Shown piece after piece: positions 54,661-64,000 of a stretch of DNA of 64,000 bases. Both the position numbers and the translations under genes were made by a program. Every line of letters starts with the position of its first letter. Positions within the stretch are counted from its first letter, which is position 1. Below the pieces are notes generated by a model. It ran no database searches. It was given only the letters and a program-made list of their open reading frames with translations, and was not told the DNA's origin. The stretch comes from Albugo candida (taxonomy: Eukaryota > Oomycota > Peronosporomycetes > Albuginales). Location of the stretch: NCBI GenBank assembly GCA_040437565.1, contig JBDOQK010000033.1, forward strand, positions 310,001 through 374,000. The letters are read 5' to 3'.

Positions 54661-54760
54661 NNNNNNNNNNNNNNNNNNNNNNNNNNNNNNNNNNNNNNNN
54701 NNNNNNNNNNNNNNNNNNNNNNNNNNNNNNNNNNNNNNNNNNNNNNNNNNNNNNNNNNNN
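54661..54760. other. Assembly gap (100 N) inside LINE copy C
   Basis: Flanks are not duplicated. It replaces most of ORF2 between the RT start and the 3' tail, so the true gap should be some 2 kb if the copy was full length. Confidence 0.9.
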
Positions 54761-55045
54761 CGGTACTTTTGGACCATTTTTATAATTTTACAACTTTACA
54801 ACTTTACAGCATTTCACAAGCTGGACACAGTCTCGTATTACGGTGGCTGTGGCTACTGCGATACGGGATTATCAACGAGAAGACATATAATCATCTCTCA
54901 CAAGGTATTTCACGAAACGTTTTTTATATGTATATATGTTATTTGAGATAGCCTAGGCAACTAGAGAAGTCAGTTAGTCTAATTCTAGTAGTAATATTGA
55001 CACCTTCAATTGAACAGAAAAGAAACAACTCGCTCTTAATCAGAT

Positions 55046-55550
55046 TCAGACATTCACAAAATAGTAAGTTTTCACAACTCGCATCAAAAATCTAATTAAG
55101 CAATCGAAACATGATAGAAAAATGCGAAGGTGTTCACGAACCTTTTCGGGATTGAGCGCGAGGACAATGTGCGTATTCGATCGGGAGCGTGAGAAGAAGA
55201 GCGAATACTCGTAAAAAGCTCTTTGAGAAAAGGCGACAGAATCCAATGCGTCCTGAATTTGACCGAGCTCTTCCCCGCTCCACAGACTCGATGCATCGCC
55301 AGTGTTTAGGACAGCGTTCAGATCATCTAAGAAATATTCTCGCACGACTGACAATCGAATAAGAGGGAGACGGTCGGAATATTCTCTGCGCCGGATTGTC
55401 GTAACACACGCGTAACATCTATTTCCACCTGGTTAGCCATGCGATCGATCTATTTGCAGCTGGACGAGAAGATACTTTGACATAAACGCGACCAAAATCT
55501 TAAAGGATCGATGACCACTGCCTCTCATTCCGACCACAATCGTGTGGCTG
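55046..55550 (-). pseudogene. Dynein heavy chain fragment, AAA4 region
   Basis: Microtubule motor ATPase. On the minus strand a P-loop-like segment VVGMRGSGHRSFKILVAFM (about 55540-55485) is followed by YFLDDLNAVLNTGDASSLWS (about 55336-55277) and SNTHIVLALNPEKVREHLRI (about 55180-55120), the order found in the fourth AAA module of dynein heavy chains. The loop GxGGSGxxS has Arg for Gly. A frame change separates the two parts. It lies 30 bases beyond the 3' end of LINE copy C. The rest of the motor is absent nearby, except for the C-terminal piece on the other strand at 56339-57412. Confidence 0.75.
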
Positions 55551-55560
55551 TACGGCTGGT

Positions 55561-56338
55561 GGGATACTTGTGAGTTTAGTATATTTATTATTATTATGAG
55601 CTGTTTCGCGGCGGTATTGAGTCCGTATTAGCGAACTCTAACTTTCGCTTACGCCTGACTTTTTCTTTATTCCGGTAAGTTTGAGATTCGTAAAGTCTGT
55701 TCATTAGGATTTGAAATTAAACCAAGTCCATCGGTCGCTCTCGGCTAAATATACGCTTCCAAAGAAGTCTCGTTAACCCTCTAGAGCATTTGAGGATTGT
55801 TCAAGTTCACGTACGGCTTCCTTCCGTCAAAATGAAGTTGAAATTCCCGTGCAAAATTGTGGGAGTCGGACCGAAGAGTATCCTATACTCGAGGTTGAGT
55901 TCTTGGTTACGGCCGCCGCTAAGGTCGTGCAGAACGGTGTCGATCGTCACCGTTGGTAACCGACTTCAGAAGAAACGCAGGAATACATGACCTCATAAAG
56001 GTACGAGATCATCAGCTTCATTAACTGTCTGGGGTATACCTTGCGTGACCCCTTGAAACACCTTGGACATGTAGCGAAGATAAATGTGTAATGTGATCGC
56101 GCTGATGTTGGTAAAAGAAAGCAGGGTTCTGATGCTAGATATCAGAAGTCTCCTGAACGATTCCTTTTGCGGCTTGGGAAGCGGTAGCGTTGTTGAAAGA
56201 AGGGAGACACCGCGCCGTAATGTGGGAAAACATCACACTCAACCAACTTCGGTCAAACGGAAGAGAATGAAGAAAACGCCGAGTCGAGCTGCGCTAAGTG
56301 GTTCGAGATAGGAAGCCCCCTGGAGGCTCATATCTTCA
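55561..56338. other. Weakly coding-like spacer
   Basis: On the plus strand, blocks such as NEVEIPVQNCGSRTEEYPIL (about 55832) and SFINCLGYTLRDPLKHLGHV (about 56015) read like protein with stops. They may be more of the dynein or of an unknown gene. Not assignable. Confidence 0.25.
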
Positions 56339-57412
56339 ATGAAGTGGACGTCCACAAGTTTGGTGATCAGTGTCTTTGAGGCTTTACCATCTTCTGTGAT
56401 GTATCACACGATTATGACTGTGCGAGGTCAAGTTAGTGATGAAGAAACGGATGGTGATAAGAGTTTGGTATTAGCGTCGGCTATTACTGACTTTGAAGCA
56501 TGTTGCGCGGAATTTTTCTCTCTTGTCTGACGTGACGTGGTGGAAGTCACGGCCCCGCTGCTGATGTAGGAACACGATCTTTTTGTGGTTATTTTGCTGC
56601 AAGAATGCAGTAAAATGATTGTGTTGTTGGAGGAGATTAAGACTTTATTGAGTGATTTGAAAAGAAATTGGATGGACAATTATATATGTCACCTGCTATG
56701 GAAGACCTCGCGACCGCAATCGGACTCAATGAAGTACCGGGGCGACATTCATTCTCGCTTTGTAAATGAGTGAAGAGAGCCTGGCCATCCAAGAAACTGA
56801 TTTCAAGCAGGTTCCAAGATATGATATTGCATTCCCCACTGCTGGAAGGGTGGAAATCCGACTTAAACACGCCATATTCTATGTAGCTTCCGGGTCTGTT
56901 CAATCCAACAGCGTTCACAATTGCGTGCTTACAAGAAACTAGCCGTCACCGATTGCTCCGTTGAACCAAATGACAGTGGAAACTCACGTGGTAGTGTTCG
57001 ATGATGTTTCGCAAATCAATTATTATCCCGATCACGGCGTGTTTGTCCACGGACTCATTCTCGAAGGATCGTGATGGAGCACATCCGATGAGATTGTCGA
57101 TCGGATATATGTGGGCGAACAACCCGCCCAGAATGCGGGTGAATGTTTCTCGACAGCTTTCCAAATCAATTGCTTCGACCCCTGCCGATGACATACGTCA
57201 AAGCTGTTCATGCAAAGCCACAATGGAAGCCGACTTCTATCGGGTATTTGCGTCATGATCCGAGTCTGTATGAATGCCCAGTGGATCTGACGCGATTTCG
57301 TGGAACCACATATATATTCCTGGCCACTTTACCCACAGAACAGGGTCGAGAGAAATGGATTTTTTGTGGTGTCGCGATCATTTTCAAATGTGAAAATAAG
57401 CCGCTCATCTAA
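56339..57412 (+). pseudogene. Dynein heavy chain fragment, C-terminal domain
   Basis: Plus strand. LLQECSKMIVLLEEIKTLLS (about 56588) matches the helix before the C-terminal domain. IAPLNQMTVETHVVVFDD and NYYPDHGVFVHGLILEGS (about 56955-57073) match the block with HGLFLEGA, and LPMTYVKAVHA, YECPVDLTRFRGTTYIFLAT and KWIFCGVAIIFK (57185-57390) match the last 80 residues of dynein heavy chains. The order is right, but several frame changes and a stop after LEGS break it. It is on the opposite strand to the AAA4 piece 0.8 kb away, so the locus is rearranged or holds two genes. Confidence 0.8.
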
Positions 57413-58570
57413 CTCTGGAAGTATTCAATAATGTGATTTAGAGTGGTGTCATTTATAGCTTCAAGATAGCTTTTGGCCGACTTATGTTTACAAAGACAAA
57501 CATCGTAGAGTAATGCTAGGCGGAGGTTGCACGTAGAGCACAGGTTTTCAGATTGGACGATATGCAGTGAAGAAATACTTTGTAAAAGCCATTCCCATAT
57601 AAAATCGCGGCGTCAATACGACCAGCCGATTCGTACCCGCTGAAAATTAGATCAGCAATGTGGCCAGCTGACGGGATTCCAACGGCGTGCAATCACAATG
57701 GTTGTGATACATTTCGATGGCTCCTTTGGGCTCATACATGGACACGAGTCGTATATGTTGCGGTACAAATGAAAGGCTTTGGTCGCTGGTATCATACTTT
57801 CCATTCACATCAATCTCAGATTCTTTACGTTTGCTGGTTCTACAACCTGTCCCAAAGTATCAAATTCCAAAACTATTTCAGCAGTCTTTGCATAGTTTTG
57901 CCTCCACTCAATAGCCTTTCCAGGGTCAAATATGTAGCATACTAATTAACAAGCGCAAAAGCTGTGAACTAGTACGCCGTCGTGTTCGTGGGAGTTTCAT
58001 GTGAAAGCTTGAATGAATAGCTTAGAGATCCATTGAAACGGCTGCTAAAAAGCGCGATGATAGCGGACACATATCGTCCAGGCAGTATGTTGTCGACTCG
58101 GATCTGTTTTGTAACGTCAAAGGCATCGGCATGCTTTTTGATGAAAGGCTGTAACCGCAATGAGAGCGCTAACTCGCGAGTTTGTTGAGAGATCCGCCCA
58201 CGTCCATGTTCCTCGATCAAAGACATATGCGACAGCCTAAAAATGTTCCCAGAATGCGGTCACGCTGTTGGATCAAAATTCGATCTGTCGTTTGCTTTGT
58301 CGGACCATTTGGATAGAGCAAGCTCCGAATACTGGAATGCGATCAAGGACGAAACTGAGGCTTGTGATGCCGAGAAGATAGCGACACGCTCGAGAAAAAA
58401 TTCCTCTTTTATCAGCAGTTTTCAGCAAGCCCTCGAGCCGCCGAAGAGCTTCCTCTTCATGCTGTGCTGCATCCTACACCAGCACAGTCGCCATTCCAAG
58501 AAAGCTCGAATTGGAAAACAGTGAACGATCTTGCCTAAGGCACTCGAGAGCCTTTTTCGGCTTCCTTTCG
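57413..58570. other. Unassigned coding-like remnants
   Basis: The minus strand at about 57850-57650 reads KYDTSDQSLSFVPQHIRLVS and EPKGAIEMYHNHCDCTPLES. Further up, an 85-codon ORF (57969-58226) begins MSLIEEHGRGRISQQTRELA. None matches a family I know. They could be parts of one gene broken by frame changes and reading toward the dynein piece. Confidence 0.3.
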
Positions 58571-58574
58571 TTCA

Positions 58575-60650
58575 AATTGGCCATTTTCAATCGTTCTCTC
58601 TGTGGCATTTTCTGTAAATTATTTCCAGCGAGAATCATTGCAGACATCCGATTTCCATCAATCTGAACGATCCATACCCCGTGGGAATCACTAGAAAGTA
58701 GCTCTTTTGTCCTAGTGAATACCTGTGCACTTTGTCGATATAAGTATAATTCCGAGTAATAAAGCGCAACGCCNNNNNNNNNNNNNNNNNNNNNNNNNNN
58801 NNNNNNNNNNNNNNNNNNNNNNNNNNNNNNNNNNNNNNNNNNNNNNNNNNNNNNNNNNNNNNNNNNNNNNNNNCATCTCCAGTGCTTTTAGAAATGCCTC
58901 CTGCTTGTAGTCTTCAACTCGGTCACTTTTGATACTGTAGTATCTCTGAGGAAGGAGAATTGATCGGCTATGACCCGAAAGCCTGAATGAAGATACCCGA
59001 GCGTCAGATGGGAGCAACGGATTCGTACCAGTATCCCGTGGAAATGAGGAGATGCATATCGATCGTCAGCTGCTTACTATTACTCGTTTTCATCAGCTTT
59101 ATACCCAGATCACGTGCGTGTCGTGCATGTGAAATGAACGGTAGCCAGGAATCCGATTGACCCGTTTGTATAGGAAGTCGAGTCATATGGGTCTCTGAGA
59201 ACTTTAAAAGCTCTTCTCAAATTGGAGACAGCGCCCCCATAATGCCCTTGATCCTGGAAAGATTTGGATTTGACGTAGAGGACATCAGCGAGATGCAGTG
59301 AGACGATGCCGCATTGCTCGAGTCTTGAAGCAAGAATAGATTCTGACACGACACGAGCTAATTCACAGCGGAGCCAACAGGAATCGGCGCTCAATTCCAT
59401 CGTTCGAAGGTTTGTTGAGGAGGCATATTTTCCAAAATGCTGATACAAATGCGCCAGTGTCACGTAATGAGTTGCGGTGTTTGGATCACGTCCAAGAGCT
59501 ATAAGCATGGCATTTAGGGCTCCTTCCTCGTCTTGATTCACGTAATATTGCACTAGACAGAGAAGTTCCCATTTTGTGCCATTTCTCTCTCTTTTGTGAG
59601 AGCTTCTCTAAAGTACGTTAAGATGCTGGCGCTCTGTAGTGTTGTAAGGCGAGGAAGGAGCTACGACGAGATAGTTCCAGAGCTCGTAGAAAACACTTTT
59701 TCGCCCTCACGGAATCTTTATGTACCTCCACATACCATTTTACAATGTACGAAAAAGCCTATCGTCGGCTTTGAGCCATGCCGCTTGCAAGAAACAAGTC
59801 AGAGTACAACTTGTTCAAACGATAATCTAAACCCCGAGGTTCCAGTATACAATTCCGAGTCGTTTCAGCGCGAGACCGTGATTCTTTTTGTCTGAAGCAC
59901 CAACGTGACTCTCGAGTTCGAGTCTGGTGGCATCATTTTGATTCAAATATGTAAGACACCACACGTGTTGGCAATGGAGAAGAGTCTGAGAAGATTGTGA
60001 AGCGTTGACTGATCTAGATATCATTTGATCGATGAATGGGAGCGCTTTGGTGGAATTGTGAGCCGGTTAGATTTCCGAGACACAAATGGCCGCGGTAATA
60101 GCAATAAATTCGTTTATCGCTTCTGATACATTTTTTGTAAAGATTGAGATCCGAATCACTATTTCCAGGAATGGTATACGTTTTAGCCGTAATAAATTTA
60201 TCGATTGTACCAGAGTGCATGCATAGACAATGAATGAAATGAGCTTTACGAAATAGAAGCGCTTACACTGAGGGATGAGGAGTTAGCGGCACCAAATGCT
60301 GTGAGCTCTTGATCTCTCCCAAAACCGCCAGAATCTGATAAAAATTTTGCTCCTCGACATAAATCTACGCCAATAAAGTGTACATTCAGAGACATGGTCC
60401 AAGAAGGCCTGAGACACTTTGCCATAGAGCACTCATAAGCGTTTCTCGAGCCGATGACAATTTTTGCTCTTCATATTGCTGTAAAGTCTGAGCCAACAGA
60501 CTGCATCGCGACTTGGGTTCAATGACGACAAGTCGACAAGTGAGATCGCTTCTATCGTTCCACATTAAAACTACAAATCAAGCGATCAGATTGAGGCCTT
60601 TTTCATGAAATGAATAATGTACCTGCGTCTTCATCCTCTGTTCGATACAA
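58575..60650 (-). pseudogene. TPR-repeat protein, perhaps Ski3/TTC37-like, decayed
   Basis: Minus strand. DEEGALNAMLIALGRDPNTA and HYVTLAHLYQHFGKYASSTN (59535-59400) are a tetratricopeptide repeat pair, followed by CGIVSLHLADVLYVKSKSFQ and GAVSNLRRAFKVLRDPYDS (59300-59180). Upstream, LALKRLGIVYWNLGV (59870-59827) and RIYCYYRGHLCLGNL (about 60110) are further TPR helices. Long TPR arrays with such spacing fit Ski3, the scaffold of the cytoplasmic RNA exosome cofactor, but other TPR proteins remain possible. Frame changes and a 100-N gap (58774-58873) break it. Confidence 0.5.
58774..58873. other. Assembly gap (100 N)
   Basis: Flanks are not duplicated. It lies toward the C-terminal end of the TPR gene. 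Confidence 0.95.
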
Positions 60651-62300
60651 AGCGTGCTTAAGAGCAAGGTAGCAATCGGAAAGCACTGCAAGACTCTATT
60701 TACCGAAACATTCCACTTCTGTTTTGTGAATTTCCTTCTTCAGATTTTAGACTTTTTTGAGATCGTTTATCATACGACTTGGGCAGAATGTGACACTTTT
60801 GGGAGTTTTTTTATTCATACACTTAAACGCTCTGAGTCGTATTTCCAGCTTCGATATTTCCCGAAAGCGCGAATGAATTCTCGTGTAAGTTTTGTTCGGG
60901 AAAACGAAGAATTAGCCCATTTTTCGAGATCGAAAACTGGATGCTATCACCACAAATAATTGAGTAGAGCTTCCTTGATGACAATCAATACATACTTTCA
61001 GCAAATCGACGAGCTGCAGCCATATTTTGTATGGGAGATATATTCGGAACATGAAACAGAGAAAAGATTTTGTTCTCGCGATGCACAAGCGAGTAGAATG
61101 CATCAAAGGCCTCCACATCAAAAGACATAGTAAGTCACTCATAGCGGAGTGTTTTTGAACGATACCGTTGAGAGTATGTGAGCCTTTAGAGTAGATTGTG
61201 CGAGTTTCAGTGTTGGTTTCTGAGAAGCCTTTATCATTCAGGTGCTGCATCCAATAAGTCAGAGAGATTCAGATGTTCGATAAAAGGCTCCCCTCTTCAA
61301 AATGGTGCAAAGAACTTCCACTGAGTCGACCTATTTGACCGATTATCTTGTTTGTCATACCGATCTGAAAGAGACTAAAGTGGCAATAAGATTGGTAGAA
61401 ACTGGGGGAGATGACATTCGTACTTTCCAAGCTGCGGGGAATCCGGTTCTGAGCTGTGTTACTCGGAGGAAGGCTTTTTAGCATTCTTCCCACTGAAAAG
61501 TATCAGTTTGTGGCTTCCGCAATGATTGAGGGAATGATAATATTTCTACGGAGAATTTGGATTTTTCAATAATCATAAGAGCATTCGTATTGTGCGATCC
61601 ATGCAAAGCGACTTTCTTCCTGACTGGGAATGATCGCTTCTTGACACTTTTCTTGCTTGATAGGCGCTAGAACTTCTTCCAACCAATGGACCATAGCAAT
61701 GAGAATAGCCATTGATCGCACAATTGTCGCAAATACAGCCGCTTTATTACAACCCTGCAAGTAATCAATGCGTTCAATCTTCGTCATTGACTGAAGAGAT
61801 AATGTCTAACTTCTCATTTACTATTGACTACTCGTCGTTGGAAATTCACTCGGTGGTGACATCATACCTCGCGGTGGCGGTTCGCATCCTTGGATCATTC
61901 CAGGACGGAGTGAGGTTGGTGTTTCAAGCAAAGGAACACGTAACTAAGCGCCAGCTATTGACATCACACTATTAGATGATGTAACATGCTATCTTTCTCG
62001 CCATGAGCATTGCACATTGCCACCAGTATTCAGTATCTTTTGATTCGCTAACAACGAGTATTTGTGTAGAGATATGAGAACAATTTTGAATCCAAGCACA
62101 CAAAGCACTTGTGTTTCTATCCTCGATTGCGTTGCTTCCTACCAGCTTGCTCCACATGAATCCCATCATATATTATTTATGTGCCACATGTCCTCAAATG
62201 ACTGCACCGAATCATGTGTTAGATACGTAATAATATCGCGGCATAATGCTTCACGACAGACACTACCGTAAATTTCAAATTTTCTACTCCCTATTCTGTC
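60651..62300 (-). pseudogene. Unassigned coding remnants
   Basis: The minus strand reads coding-like in pieces: EAFDAFYSLVHRENKIFSLF and IQNMAAARRFAESMY (61100-61000), MGRMLKSLPPSNTAQNRIPR (61493), MTKIERIDYLQGCNKAAVFA with TIVRSMAILIAMVHWLEEVL (61787-61690), and MMGFMWSKLVGSNAIEDRNT (62169). Helical composition suggests a continuing large gene, possibly the 5' part of the TPR gene. No domain is recognised, and stops separate the pieces. Confidence 0.3.
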
Positions 62301-62324
62301 TTGCATCTAATCCATACACTGATA

Positions 62325-63250
<926 letters not shown>

Positions 63251-63343
63251 TAACGTGAATATCATAGCCGCAAATGATTTGGGAGTGGAAGGAGGTGTGA
63301 CCATTGAGTGTAGCCAATCGGTTCCACTGTCCGAGGATAGCCA

Positions 63344-63799
63344 TTGTCCAACATATTTTCTAGAAGCTATTTTAACTCCAGAAGAAGATTGGTTGTACCT
63401 GAGAAGGAGTGCGTGCACCTGGTACACCATCAAGAAGTTCTCAGTGAGAAAATGTCTGTCAACCTCGCCAAAGGTGTCGTCAAATACGGCCGACTTGCGA
63501 TACGAAAATCCAATTACAAGTCCAGGCGAATCTGATTAAGGAAAGCTCCAATCAAATATCGACTAGCGGTATCAGACATCAGAATCGCGTAACTCGCTCG
63601 TGACTTGGCGAGGGAAAAACAACTTATCGTTAAAGAAACTGATGATGTAGTCGTGGGATCAAGTGGTGAGGGATGGGGTATCGATTTGGTCACGATAATT
63701 GCTTATTTTAGCAAGATGTCATTAGCAAACGCTACGACTTGTGCGTCCACGCCAATGCTTTCAATGAGCACGGCCCTGTTAAATGTCAATAATCGATAG
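63344..63799 (+). pseudogene. Unassigned coding remnant
   Basis: One plus-strand frame stays coding-like over 152 codons with two stops (63533 and 63588): KMSVNLAKGVVKYGRLAIRK, LRKAPIKYRLAVSDIRIA, then ETDDVVVGSSGEGWGIDLVT to 63799. The family is not recognised. An overlapping frame (63033-63539) continues from the spermidine synthase and is partly its shadow. The last 200 bases of the window show nothing. Confidence 0.3.
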
Positions 63800-64000
63800 T
63801 AATTGGCTCACGGCAGCCATTCAGGTTGGCTAACTGAAGCATGAAATGTCTTATACGAAGTAGACGCTCGCTTGGGACCAGAAACATCCGGGGTGGGTAT
63901 GATAATGAACATGGATTCGGTCATATTCGCAAAAGAAGACGCTTGCATCAGCTAGTTCACAGTAGGACGACGTTAGATTCAAAACTACAGTCATAGAAGC

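Larger units (their letters stand above)
52200..55015 (+). mobile_element. LINE retrotransposon copy C
   Basis: Plus-strand member of the same LINE family as copy A, with the same 3' tail (54761-55015; cctaggcaactagagaagtc at 54951). An endonuclease end with CLPWVINVSSMAEAQSDHND (52387) keeps the SDH motif. A linker follows (to about 54190; KHMENSFKHFFRHPG), then the reverse transcriptase start: TEMAEAIKHMWSRSSPGMDK, PAAFYQLDPETFG and LYKKGSLRAPGNYRPIALLC (54420-54660). A gap at 54661-54760 removes the rest. Length is inflated by a false duplication (52386-53238 equals 53339-54191). Frames are broken. Confidence 0.7.

Overview
The window looks like a scaffold from an oomycete, most plausibly a white rust (Albugo-like). 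Three observations support this. The LTR elements carry oomycete-type Copia and Gypsy Gag proteins. The longest open gene (26201-27985) encodes a secreted protein with repeated C-x2-C-x5-G ("CCG") motifs, a class known from Albugo effectors. The base composition looks moderately AT-rich by eye. The genus is an inference. Eleven 100-N gaps show it is a draft scaffold, and four of them are flanked by exact duplicated sequence that is probably an assembly artefact.

Layout. 1-7800: two Copia fossils, a Gypsy fossil, a decayed myosin and a small duplicated gene tail, all on the minus strand. 7800-12400: little that is recognisable, then a possible NAD(P)-binding protein remnant, an unassigned gene and a decayed tryptophan synthase beta (trpB). 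12400-18500: Mutator-like transposon remnant, tRNA-derived SINE and a 4.3-kb LINE. 18500-23900: a chromodomain Gypsy fossil beside an array of four CRE-like octamers. 24000-31000: a mostly empty stretch holding the CCG protein gene. 31000-35400: a nest of repeats (a LINE plus SINE insertion, two facing Mutator-like elements, an inverted-repeat element and a LINE fragment). 36000-39600: Sel1-repeat gene, second myosin remnant and an unassigned host remnant. 40056-41174: an intact secreted protein gene. 41200-44800: inverted-repeat element, transposase fragment, a possible 46-aa secreted peptide and a possible solo LTR with a run of hairpins. 44800-50000: FYVE-domain gene, then a class-V aminotransferase followed by a TtcA-like PP-loop domain, both decayed. 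52200-55000: another LINE copy. 55000-64000: dynein heavy-chain pieces on both strands, a TPR gene, unassigned coding remnants and a decayed spermidine synthase.

The dominant theme is decay. At least nine conserved host genes are present as frameshifted remnants, and several have also lost catalytic or metal-binding residues, which random sequencing error would not readily explain. Only two long genes look whole, and both encode secreted proteins of unknown function. The window therefore looks like a repeat-rich gene graveyard in which secreted-protein genes stay open. No operon-like cooperation between genes is visible. The functional groupings that can be named are sulfur transfer (aminotransferase plus PP-loop), cytoskeletal motors (two myosins, dynein) and secreted effectors.
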